Shown here one piece after another: positions 1 to 9,681 of a stretch of DNA of 64,000 nucleotides (positions are counted from its first letter, which is position 1; each line of letters begins with the position of its first letter). A model generated the notes under the pieces. That model was given only the letters and a program-made list of their open reading frames with translations. It searched no databases and was not told the origin of the DNA. Source of the stretch: Zygotorulaspora mrakii. Taxonomy: Eukaryota; Ascomycota; Saccharomycetes; Saccharomycetales; Saccharomycetaceae. The stretch is from assembly GCF_013402915.1 (NCBI RefSeq), contig NC_050725.1, forward strand, positions 930,001 through 994,000. Direction: 5' to 3'. The translations under genes and the position numbers were made by a program.

Positions 1-1625
1 CGTGCTACGGGTTTTATTCCGCCCCCAATACGTTGCATAATATCCACAGAAGGTTCAATTTCAGGAAATGTGCAGTTTACCTTTTCAATTTGCTTTTTTT
101 GGATTGCGTCTTTGACTTGAGTGATATAATGAGTCAATGCCTTTTTCTTATAATACTGCGAGCTCCTAATAAGAGGGTCGTAGTATCCAAAATGGAGAGC
201 CACATCATTAGAACGACGTGTGCACCCGTATTTGTACATTGATACGTTACTATAATCACTACTCTTTATTTTGAACTCTTCTTGAAGCAATTGCATTCTC
301 CATTCCCTGGGGAAAAAAGACTTGCCATTAGTGGATATGTCACTTCTGACATCGCTTAATGCACATCGAACACTTCTGATAGCATATTCTAGAGATTCAG
401 GGACACGATCGAATGTGTTACCATTACTCAGAGACTCTGTTATTCGGGCTGCAGTTGCAATATCGAAGTTGCCTTTATTGAAAGAGCCGTAGTTTTCCAA
501 AAGACCCAGTCTTGAATTTCCTTGGGAAAAATAATGTTTGAACGATTCCATCATCGAATTTATCATTTCGTTATCATCTTTGAAATCAGTTGAACCGTAC
601 AGTATTCTTCCAATGGCATGAAAGTAAGATACAGAATTTTCTCTCGTTTCCACTGGTACATTTACCGAAGAGGTTGCCCAGAACTCTAGAGTGGAGATAC
701 CTGATCTGATGTCTCCAGTTTTTTGTGCTAATTGACTGATGAAGGCATCCTTTTGTGACCATTTCTTTTTCCAAACATGGCTATCTCTGTTTTTCAAACA
801 GACTTGCGAAAGATGTTTCTTCATCAGAGTGGTATTTACAGGATTGAATTTAATTCTTTTGGTTCTGGGATGAGATAAAATTTCACTACCTAAAATTGTT
901 TCGGCAGACACAGTATAGTCAATACCAAACGTGTCGCTATTTGAATCATTCTCTATTTCGCATTCTGTAAGACATACAACTAATGGTGGCAAAACGGACT
1001 CCGGCGCATATAGCCATTCCAGTAAGCTTTGACGGAACTGTAGTCGTGTCTCATTATGAAATACGTTAGGCATATTTTCTATCAAAATCAATTGCAGATT
1101 GGGTCCGATTTTATACTTTGTATGAGACAAAAAGTCTTCGAAACTTCTCATAGATGAGCTATCCTCACTGTTGTATTCTACGACGGTTTCATTTGTCTCT
1201 GAGTGGTGTTGCATTCGCATGGCACTATTTGCACTCTTTCTTCGATATTCTGGTATTAAAACTTCGGCAAGTTGGGAAACCACTGTACTTTTGGAGGCGC
1301 CACTCGGACCTGTAAGAATTAAGATGCGAGTATCCAAACTGCTTTTCAACATGCACTCCAAAGCTTCTTGGACGTCCTGCAATTTGCGTTTGTGGATGGC
1401 AACTTCAGCAACACTTCGTGGGCTATACAGATTGTACCATGGACTGCGGCACGTTTCTATCTTCAAAGCACTATCAGTTTTCCTTCGCAACTTCTTTCTG
1501 GGGGGTGCCTGATCACTGCGTAAAGGGGACGATGGTGTAGAATAGCTCCATTTGTTGATTTCTGAGCTCAGCCCTGAAAGACTGCGCTCCAGATACAGTG
1601 ACTTTCTACCTTTCCTTGAAGTCAT
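1..1625 (-). CDS. RAD24: Rad24 checkpoint clamp loader, 3' end missing
   Basis: Large subunit of the Rad24-RFC complex, which loads the 9-1-1 checkpoint clamp (Ddc1-Mec3-Rad17 in S. cerevisiae) at damaged DNA in the nucleus. The frame opens with ATG at 1625 (MTSRKGRKSLYLERSL) and stays open to the window edge, giving about 541 residues; the S. cerevisiae protein has about 659, so the C terminus lies outside. An RFC-like AAA+ Walker A loop, GPSGASKST, follows a WYNLYSPRS stretch typical of the RFC box before the ATPase core. Translation near the edge reads SVDIMQRIGGGIKPVA. It diverges from BRR2, as RAD24 and BRR2 do in S. cerevisiae. Because the stop is off the window, its frame can easily be overlooked. 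Confidence 0.93.
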   Translation of the reverse strand, partial: MTSRKGRKSLYLERSLSGLSSEINKWSYSTPSSPLRSDQAPPRKKLRRKTDSALKIETCRSPWYNLYSPRSVAEVAIHKRKLQDVQEALECMLKSSLDTRILILTGPSGASKSTVVSQLAEVLIPEYRRKSANSAMRMQHHSETNETVVEYNSEDSSSMRSFEDFLSHTKYKIGPNLQLILIENMPNVFHNETRLQFRQSLLEWLYAPESVLPPLVVCLTECEIENDSNSDTFGIDYTVSAETILGSEILSHPRTKRIKFNPVNTTLMKKHLSQVCLKNRDSHVWKKKWSQKDAFISQLAQKTGDIRSGISTLEFWATSSVNVPVETRENSVSYFHAIGRILYGSTDFKDDNEMINSMMESFKHYFSQGNSRLGLLENYGSFNKGNFDIATAARITESLSNGNTFDRVPESLEYAIRSVRCALSDVRSDISTNGKSFFPREWRMQLLQEEFKIKSSDYSNVSMYKYGCTRRSNDVALHFGYYDPLIRSSQYYKKKALTHYITQVKDAIQKKQIEKVNCTFPEIEPSVDIMQRIGGGIKPVA

Positions 1626-3135
1626 ACCATTCGCAAAACATTTACAACAGTCGTCGAAGCTTCACAATCTGTAGATTTAACAACCACACCTGTAGAGCTT
1701 CAAGACTAACTTGAACCTTGTCGCAGGTTACTATCTGACAATAGTGTACAGACTTCTTGGAGAATACTAAAGACTCCGTATCCAATGAGTAAGTGCCTTA
1801 GGATTGAACGACTAAAAGAATAAGGATGCTCATAGTCGGTAAAATTCTCGTAATAATACTCTGGCTGGTAGCCACAGTGGAAGGCTGGCCAACCGCATTC
1901 ATTTTCTCTGTTTCTTGGTGCAGTAATAAGCCCCGTTGAAATTGAATACATTTACGTGTGGTACTTCATCAATAGATAAGAAGATTGAAATAAGTGCGCA
2001 GAAACAGCAACAGCAGTTTAGAGATTGTTCCGTCTTATACACTTGGAGACTGTTCCATCTGATATACTTGGACTTGCGAATGTATCTGATTGGAAGGACC
2101 CTGTACCATCTCACCCGCCAAGAGTCTTCAGTGTGACCTCGTTGATAACTATTGTAAATTCGGATTATTCAACTGCTATGCAGGGTCATGAGAACAGCCT
2201 ACGACTACCCAACTAACACAGTAGCTGCAGTATTATTGATCAAGATATAAGTCGCTATTGCGATAAAGTACGGATAATGTTTGAAGCCTGGCATTTTAGT
2301 TTCTCCTCCGACACAAATTGAGCATTAGTCTTGAGACCTCATTTTGTGACTTCTGTTTCTAAAAAATGGGCACGAGATAATTTTAGTTATTTACTGGAAA
2401 GTTTATTAAGTAAATCTATTCTCAGCTTCACCTCGGCTGACTGAGTTGCTGCCCTCTAGCGTGAATAGTGCCTTAAGAAAGATATCTGAACCAAGCTGTC
2501 GAATTTTGAAAATCCGTGTGCGGGAGTTCAAGTAGTATCGACAGCCGAAATATGCTTCTCAAGTCTGAATGATTTCGCATGCTTCGAAAGAATTGTTGAT
2601 ACGGAACAATGCCGTTAGCCATCTCCTCTTGATAGATGAAGGTGATAATCGTTTGTAACTCTCTGCTATGAGTAGAGCCAGGTACAAGTATTCTCTTCAG
2701 CGTTTACTAAAAAATCTATTGCACATATTGAATCGAAGACAAAGTAACATTTTGGTGAAGACGTTCACGAGATCTTCAGAACCATTGGCCAACAAATCAT
2801 AGTTTCAAAACAGAATATAGAATGTTTTCGTGCCAAAATGCCCCAAAGTGTGCAATGATTTTGTCAATTTCTACTGTGCAGTTCGAAGAGCAATCAATTG
2901 ATACTCGTAATCACTCTTTGACACTTCAAGGAGTATATTTTGACATATCATATATCTGCTACACATAGATGAGCACCTCGCTATTTGATGAAAAATCATC
3001 TTGAACGAAAGTCAAGCGATGAGATTGAAGGTAAGGCGAAAGATACATGCTTAAGAGGCCTTACAACGTAAACTACAGTATACTGTGCAAGGGACAGCCG
3101 ATACGTGCATTCATAAGAGTGTTCTTCGATTAAAA
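1626..3135. other. Long RAD24-BRR2 divergent intergenic region
   Basis: About 1.5 kb lie between the two divergent start codons, unusually long for this window. I see no tRNA boxes, LTR ends or centromere elements. An 81-codon frame on the minus strand (1706-1951, ATG start, MYSISTGLITAPRNREN...) has no relative I recognise and is weak evidence for a gene. A PAC-like element lies at 3016-3023. Confidence 0.6.
3016..3025 (+). promoter_or_regulatory. PAC-like element upstream of BRR2
   Basis: GCGATGAGAT matches the PAC consensus GCGATGAGMT, bound by Dot6/Tod6 at ribosome-biogenesis promoters in S. cerevisiae. It sits about 110 bp before the BRR2 ATG, a typical distance. No clear partner RRPE element was seen, so function is inferred only from the match and its position. 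Confidence 0.4.
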
Positions 3136-6100
3136 ATGACAAAAGAAGACTACTTGAGGAAAAAGGAACAAATACGAGAGACCTATAGATACGATGAGAT
3201 GTCAAACAAAGTTTTAAAGCCAGACAAGTCCCTCAACACCGTGAGGACAAAGCCGCTAAAGGATGCAGAGGAGTCACAACCAAGATCCATGAACGGAAGA
3301 ATCAGAGTAAAAGAGATGGGCGATTGTGCCCGGGAAGACACTCCACAAAGTTATGCAGCCGGCGGGCAGCCTGATGGATCGAAAAAAAGGGAGAAGAGTC
3401 AACTGACTACGATCAAGAAGAATGCATCTAAACGCCATCGTTATGCAAAATCCTCGGTCTTGGATTCAGATCTGTCTTCAACGCTGAAATACTCTCCAAC
3501 CGATGACGAGAACACTGATGTATATGAGGAGATTTTGAAATGGACAACAGACATACTAGGAAATGATATTCCTCACGACATCATCTTAGGAACAGCGGAT
3601 TTACTTATAAGTTCCCTGAAGGAGAGTGAGGATGAAGCAGACGGACTAATTGAGAAGAAAAGGGAAAGGTTGCAGAAAGAGTTATCAATTCTGATATCTG
3701 CCCAAAAATTTCAAGCACTACTTAGACTAACTCAACGAATTACAGATTATGGAGAGTCCAAGGATGTACATGGTGAAAAAATTGTTGCAATTTTAGCTGG
3801 TGATTCCGAAGATGACGCTCTACATAACAGCGAGGAGGATTTACCTTTGCAGGATCCAGAAGGGGATGAATCAGACAGTTTAAGTGCACAAGACGAAATT
3901 GAATTCACAGAAAGTTTAAGTCACAAGGGATTGCCGCCAGTTCTTGATAAAAATACTGTCATTCATTCAGGAGGTGAAACAGACGCGATAAATAGAGTAT
4001 CCATTCTTGAAGTCGATGAGTTTTTCCTGCGAAGGAAAATTATTCAGGCAATGGAAAACATTGAATCAAGTTCAGTTCAGAGGATATCAGACGCAATTTA
4101 TGATTTATTAGAGGATGAAAATACTGATAATAGAGCTTTAGGGGAAAAGCTTCTGGAAGTACTAGACGTCGAGCACCTCCATCTGGTCAAATATATTGTT
4201 TCGAACAGAGTTCCCATTATATGGGGCATACGTTTATCAAAACGCCCTTCACATGAGAGAGAGGATCTTCTACGCGAAATGCGTTCTCAAGGGCTTGAAA
4301 CTTTCGTCAATGAATATAAAGGAAACAATATTGAAGATCACAAGAGGGATTTAGAGGATGCTTCACCTGATTCTAAAGAAAGCGACGGAAAAAGGCGAAG
4401 ACAGGATAGTGGATTGCCAGTCCCCGCCTTGGTTGATCTAAGTGCCCTGGAGTTCGAACAAGGTGCAAATTTAATGACCGTGACGAAAGTTGAATTACCG
4501 GAGGGCTCTTTCAAAAAGGTTAATAAACTATACGAAGAGATACATATTCCACCACCTGACAAGCCCGAAGCTACTTATGATTTAATTCCCATATCCGAAT
4601 TTCCTGAATGGGCCAGAAAAGCATTTGTAACAGGCGAAACTGATACATTAAACGTGATTCAATCTAAGGTATTTCCAATTGCCTTTCAAGAGGATTCGAA
4701 CATGTTAATTTGTGCTCCCACTGGTGCAGGAAAGACAAATGTTGCTGTAATGTCGATACTACGAACTATTTCGAAATACTTCAACACAAGTACAAAAACG
4801 TTAAATCTCAAATTGTTTAAGATTGTTTATATTGCCCCTTTGAAAGCATTGGTTCAAGAACAAGTTCGAGAGCTTCAGAGAAGATTGGCATATCTTGGTG
4901 TTAAGGTGGAAGAATTAACAGGTGATTCAAATTTGAGCAAGCAGCAAATCGCCGAAACCCAAATTTTGGTGTCGACCCCTGAAAAATGGGATATAATTAG
5001 CAGGAAAGCCGGCGAGTCGTTCTCGTATTCAGAACTAGTTCAATTGATTATAATTGACGAAGTTCATTTACTGCATGATAGAAGAGGACCTGTAATTGAG
5101 AATATTGTAGCTAGGTCATTCAATAGCGACGTCTACCCGAACCCCCCGAGATTGGTAGGTCTATCTGCCACGCTTCCAAACTATCAGGATGTCGCAAAAT
5201 TCTTACATGTTCCTGAACAAGGTCTATTTTTTTTTAATTCGTCTTTCAGACCTTGTCCTCTCAGTCAACAATTTTGTGGCATTACAGAAAAGAACTCCAT
5301 AAAAAAACTTAATGCAATGAATGAAGCCTGCTTTCAAAAAACTTTAGAATCGACAAAAAATGGTCATCAAGTCATAATATTTGTCCACTCTAGAAAGGAG
5401 ACGGCCCGAACGTCTGCCTGGCTGAAAGAGAAATTCATTGAATCAGGAAATGTTGGTTTGATACAAATGAACGATGCAGGCTCAAGAGAAATTCTTTCGA
5501 GTGAAGCAGACACAGCAGGAGACATGAACTTGAAAAAGACCATTCAACATGGAATAGGTATTCATCATGCAGGATTATCCAGGAGCGATAGAACTCTTTC
5601 AGAAGATTTATTCGCGGATGGTTTATTGAAAATTTTAGTATCAACGGCAACTTTGGCTTGGGGTGTCAATCTTCCAGCGCATACTGTCATAGTTAAAGGT
5701 ACAGATTTATATTCTCCGGAAAAAGGTCGTTGGGAACAGTTGTCTCCTCAAGATTTGCTCCAAATGTTAGGTCGTGCGGGTCGTCCAAGATATGACACTC
5801 ATGGTGAAGGTATAATAATCACAAATCAGGCAGACGTGCAATATTACCTTGCTGTCCTAAACCAGCAATTAAGTATCGAATCCCAGTTGATTTCAATGAT
5901 CGTGGATAGTTTAAACGCCGAAGTCGTATCAGGAAATATCAAGTCAAGAGTAGACGCAGTGCGCTGGCTAAGTTATACATACTTTTATGTGAGGGCCTTG
6001 ATATCACCCGAACTATATAAAGTGACTGCTCAGGATAAAGATGTGACTTTAGTTTCATTTAGAGATTCAATAGCACACTCAGCGTTTGTGATACTTCAAG

Positions 6101-9100
6101 AGAAGAGCATGGTAGTCTATGATGCAAATACTGGTCTTATAGAACCGACCGAGCTAGGACGTATCGCTGCATATTTTTACATCAAACATACATCCATTGC
6201 AATGTATAATACGCAATTAACAAAACACACATCACAGATAGATCTTTTTCGGGTCATTTCAATGTCTGAAGAATTCCAATATTTGTCCGTAAAGCAAGAA
6301 GAAAGGAAAGAACTAAAAGAGCTCTCGGAGACATCTCCAATTCCAATAATGGAAGACATAGATAATCCTCTAGCAAAAGTGAATGTGTTGTTGCAGTCAT
6401 ATATTTCAAGACTGAAGTTCGAAGGATTTGCCTTGAATGCCGATATGAACTTTGTAAGTCAAAATGCTGGAAGACTTATTAGAGCCTTGTATGAGTTATC
6501 TTTAAAGAAGAAGCTGTCGAATATAACTAAAATACTTCTGAACATGTGCAAAATGATAGAAAGAAGAATGTGGAACGCAAATTCACCACTGAGGCAATTT
6601 CCAAAATGTCCAAAGGAGGTAATTAAGAGGATGGAAGCCTCCACTATCCCTTGGCCAGACTACCTCGAGCTTGAATCGCCTGCTGAAGTTGGTCAAACAA
6701 TAAGGCTCGAAAAGTACGGAAAACTTGTATTTGATCTATTACAAAGGTTTCCGAAAATTCAATTGAAATGTGTTGTTCAACCTATAACAGCAAGTTTACT
6801 TAGATTTGAACTAGAAATTTTACCTGAGTGGACTTGGGACCCAAAATTGCACGGTAGGATGGAAAGATTTATTGTCCTAGTAGAAGACGCAGAAGATGGC
6901 ACAATACTCTTTATTGATAGTATACCAGTGAACATGGAAAATATTGGCGAGGACCACATAATCAATTTTGGCCTTAACTTATCACCTGCACAACAGAAAT
7001 GCTTACCGCCTCATTTTTTCGTCAATGTAATTTCCGAGAGATGGCTGAATTGCGAAAGCCAATTGGCTGTTAAAGTCGAGAGTATTCATCTACCCAAGAA
7101 AGCGTCAACGCCTACTCCTCTATTAGACATCCCTCTTACCCATATATCAGAATTGGGAAACGAAGAATTTGCCAGCGCATTTGACTTCACACATTTTAAC
7201 AAATTTCAAAGCCAGGTGTTCCAAAGCGTTTACAACTCCAATGAAAACTGTTTCATAGCCGCTGCAAAAGGCTCTGGGAAAACAACAATTGCGGAGTTGG
7301 CTCTCCTCAACCACTGGAGACAGAACAAAGGCCGTGCAATATATATTTCACCTTATCAAGAAAGAGTTGATTCTCTTTTAGAGAACTGGCATGAACGCTT
7401 TTCAGACTTGGCTGCCGGCAAGAATATTGAAAAATTAGGCACCGATGTGACACGAAACCTAAGAGTCATTTCTCAAAGTCATCTCATATTGGCTACACCA
7501 GAACAGTTCAATTTGGTATCTCGCCGTTGGAGACAACGAAAAAACTTGCAAAAATTGGAGTTGGTTATTTATGATGATGCTCATGAAATGAATCGTGGCT
7601 CTTTTGGAGCAGTTTATGAAGCTCTCATATCCAGAATGGCTTTTATTACAAATCAGACTGAAAATATACAAAGAGTCATTGGTCTGTCATCTTGCTTGGC
7701 CAACGGTCGCGATTTCGCCGAATGGTTGGGAGTACAAAAAAACAATTTCTTCAACTTTTCACCTCATGAAAGGATATCACCTATTGAAATTCATATCCAA
7801 GCGTTCAATAATGTTAACGATGTTTTATACGACAAACCAATGACAAGGCTGGCATTCGAATTTGCTTCCAGAAATAGAAAGGATAGCGCAATTTTCTTCT
7901 TACCAACCAAAAAGTCTTGCTTCCGAATCAGCTCTCTTTTCTTAGACCAAGCAGCAGCTTTGGGCTGGAATATGTTGAAGAATGAGAAGCATGATATTAT
8001 CCCGTACATTGAAGGCTTACAGAATAAATCGGTCAGAAAGTCTGTCATGGTTGGAATTGGAATTATTCACGAAAGTATGGAAGCGGAAGATACCAGGATT
8101 GTCGAAAGACTGTATGATATGGGTGTACTATCGATTCTCCTCTTAACGGGCGAATGCTGCTTCATGAGTCCGTCATCAAAAATTGTTGCTGTTTTAGGGA
8201 CGCAGTATTACGATGAAAGGAGCCATAATTTTGTGAATTATCCAGCTAACAACATTTTAGAGATGGTTGGTTCGGCTGGGGCCTCAACTGGGGCTTTCTT
8301 ATCTGAAGAAGCAGCGAAAGTGCTAATTTTGACGAGTATAAGCATGAAAGAGTACTACAGAAATTTCCTGACGGGGTCTCTGCCACTTGAGAGCTATATG
8401 TACTTTCACTTACACGATCTTTTTTCGACAGAGATAAGCTCATCGGTAATTCAATGCAAACAAGATTGCATTGATTGGTTAGCTTACACATACTTTTACC
8501 GGCGCTTGCATGCCAATCCAAGTTTTTATGGTGTGAAAGATGTGTCGGCGTACGGTATCTCGGCATATTTGACAGAGTTGGTAGAGAGCACTTTAAATGA
8601 TTTGAATGATGCCTCTATGATTGAAATAGAGGAGAATGCAGATGGTGACGATGAAAAAGAAGAAAGTATTTCTCCTCTGAATGGCTGTTTAATCAGCTCG
8701 CATTACGATATCTCCTTCGTAACTATGCATATATTTTTGACTTCACTATCTGGCAGCTCCACATTGGAAGAGATTCTTCAGATCTTATCAAGAGCAGCTG
8801 AATTCGAAGATCTCTCGATTGACGAAGGAGAAAGAGCGGCTTTGTCCAAAATTCAACATTTTATGCCCTTGAAGGCTTCCAAGGAGACAGTGACGAATCT
8901 AACATGGAACAAAGTATTTGTACTCTTACAAGCATATTTCTCCAGAACTTCTATAAAGTCCGATTTTCAAATGGATTTGAGAAAAATCCTAAGAAGAGCT
9001 GTTCCCCTGATAAACGCTGTTGTCGATATTCTCTCTGGCGACGGGAGACTAAATGCAATGACTGCAATGGACATTTCGCAAATGCTAATTCAAGGCGTCT

Positions 9101-9627
9101 GGGACACAGACAGCCCGCTGAAGCAGGTACCGTACTTTGATAACGAGATTTTAAGCGCTTGTTCCCGAATGAAAATCGAGACAGTTTTCGACATTATGGC
9201 ATTGGAGGATGCTGAACGGGAACAAATTATGACAATGAACTCTTCTAAATTGACCAAAGTTGCTCATTTCATCAATAATTATCCAAATATTGAGCTTGAA
9301 TATAATCTGGAAGGCAGTGACAATATAGAGGCAGATCAAGCTAAAGTATTGTTGGTAACGCTAACAAGGGATGAAGCTCCAGATACTCTAGAAGTGTCGA
9401 GTTTGACTTTTCCTTTTGATAAACTTGAAAGCTGGTGGTTAGTTTTAGGAAAAATATCAACGAGAGAACTGTTAGCAATAAAAAAAGTTTCCATTCGCCA
9501 AGAATCACAAACTTCTGAACTAGAATTCACGCTGCCAAAGGGAGAACATCAGTTAACTTTGTGGTGTGTCTGTGATTCTTATCTTGATGCTGATAAGGAA
9601 GTGTCTCTTAACATTCATGCTGTATAA
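3136..9627 (+). CDS. BRR2: Brr2 U5 snRNP RNA helicase
   Basis: DExD/H-box Ski2-like helicase of the U5 snRNP that unwinds U4/U6 during spliceosome activation in the nucleus. The ATG at 3136 (MTKEDYLRKKEQIRETYRYD) gives 2163 residues, the length of S. cerevisiae Brr2; codons before it start only at GTG. Two helicase cassettes are visible. The first has CAPTGAGKT near residues 526-534, DEVH near 641-644 and an LGRAGR motif VI. The second has AAKGSGKT near 1376 and DDAH near 1480, and its motif VI is degenerate (MVGSAG), as expected for the inactive C-terminal cassette; each cassette is followed by Sec63-type sequence. Slh1 is the nearest alternative, but the YRYDEMSNKVLK N terminus and the RAD24/RAD3 neighbours favour Brr2. 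Confidence 0.97.
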   Translation: MTKEDYLRKKEQIRETYRYDEMSNKVLKPDKSLNTVRTKPLKDAEESQPRSMNGRIRVKEMGDCAREDTPQSYAAGGQPDGSKKREKSQLTTIKKNASKRHRYAKSSVLDSDLSSTLKYSPTDDENTDVYEEILKWTTDILGNDIPHDIILGTADLLISSLKESEDEADGLIEKKRERLQKELSILISAQKFQALLRLTQRITDYGESKDVHGEKIVAILAGDSEDDALHNSEEDLPLQDPEGDESDSLSAQDEIEFTESLSHKGLPPVLDKNTVIHSGGETDAINRVSILEVDEFFLRRKIIQAMENIESSSVQRISDAIYDLLEDENTDNRALGEKLLEVLDVEHLHLVKYIVSNRVPIIWGIRLSKRPSHEREDLLREMRSQGLETFVNEYKGNNIEDHKRDLEDASPDSKESDGKRRRQDSGLPVPALVDLSALEFEQGANLMTVTKVELPEGSFKKVNKLYEEIHIPPPDKPEATYDLIPISEFPEWARKAFVTGETDTLNVIQSKVFPIAFQEDSNMLICAPTGAGKTNVAVMSILRTISKYFNTSTKTLNLKLFKIVYIAPLKALVQEQVRELQRRLAYLGVKVEELTGDSNLSKQQIAETQILVSTPEKWDIISRKAGESFSYSELVQLIIIDEVHLLHDRRGPVIENIVARSFNSDVYPNPPRLVGLSATLPNYQDVAKFLHVPEQGLFFFNSSFRPCPLSQQFCGITEKNSIKKLNAMNEACFQKTLESTKNGHQVIIFVHSRKETARTSAWLKEKFIESGNVGLIQMNDAGSREILSSEADTAGDMNLKKTIQHGIGIHHAGLSRSDRTLSEDLFADGLLKILVSTATLAWGVNLPAHTVIVKGTDLYSPEKGRWEQLSPQDLLQMLGRAGRPRYDTHGEGIIITNQADVQYYLAVLNQQLSIESQLISMIVDSLNAEVVSGNIKSRVDAVRWLSYTYFYVRALISPELYKVTAQDKDVTLVSFRDSIAHSAFVILQEKSMVVYDANTGLIEPTELGRIAAYFYIKHTSIAMYNTQLTKHTSQIDLFRVISMSEEFQYLSVKQEERKELKELSETSPIPIMEDIDNPLAKVNVLLQSYISRLKFEGFALNADMNFVSQNAGRLIRALYELSLKKKLSNITKILLNMCKMIERRMWNANSPLRQFPKCPKEVIKRMEASTIPWPDYLELESPAEVGQTIRLEKYGKLVFDLLQRFPKIQLKCVVQPITASLLRFELEILPEWTWDPKLHGRMERFIVLVEDAEDGTILFIDSIPVNMENIGEDHIINFGLNLSPAQQKCLPPHFFVNVISERWLNCESQLAVKVESIHLPKKASTPTPLLDIPLTHISELGNEEFASAFDFTHFNKFQSQVFQSVYNSNENCFIAAAKGSGKTTIAELALLNHWRQNKGRAIYISPYQERVDSLLENWHERFSDLAAGKNIEKLGTDVTRNLRVISQSHLILATPEQFNLVSRRWRQRKNLQKLELVIYDDAHEMNRGSFGAVYEALISRMAFITNQTENIQRVIGLSSCLANGRDFAEWLGVQKNNFFNFSPHERISPIEIHIQAFNNVNDVLYDKPMTRLAFEFASRNRKDSAIFFLPTKKSCFRISSLFLDQAAALGWNMLKNEKHDIIPYIEGLQNKSVRKSVMVGIGIIHESMEAEDTRIVERLYDMGVLSILLLTGECCFMSPSSKIVAVLGTQYYDERSHNFVNYPANNILEMVGSAGASTGAFLSEEAAKVLILTSISMKEYYRNFLTGSLPLESYMYFHLHDLFSTEISSSVIQCKQDCIDWLAYTYFYRRLHANPSFYGVKDVSAYGISAYLTELVESTLNDLNDASMIEIEENADGDDEKEESISPLNGCLISSHYDISFVTMHIFLTSLSGSSTLEEILQILSRAAEFEDLSIDEGERAALSKIQHFMPLKASKETVTNLTWNKVFVLLQAYFSRTSIKSDFQMDLRKILRRAVPLINAVVDILSGDGRLNAMTAMDISQMLIQGVWDTDSPLKQVPYFDNEILSACSRMKIETVFDIMALEDAEREQIMTMNSSKLTKVAHFINNYPNIELEYNLEGSDNIEADQAKVLLVTLTRDEAPDTLEVSSLTFPFDKLESWWLVLGKISTRELLAIKKVSIRQESQTSELEFTLPKGEHQLTLWCVCDSYLDADKEVSLNIHAV

Positions 9628-9681
9628 ACATCTACATACGAAAGTGCCACAACTTTAATCGATGCTCTATGTTTTATAATA

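Noticed and set aside
3085..3135. Upstream extension of BRR2 by 17 codons
   Set aside because: The extension begins at GTG, not ATG, and the ATG at 3136 gives exactly the S. cerevisiae length and a conserved N terminus.
3136..9627. Assignment of this helicase to Slh1
   Set aside because: Length (2163), the N-terminal YRYDEMSNKVLK block, the DDAH second cassette and the gene neighbours all fit Brr2 better.
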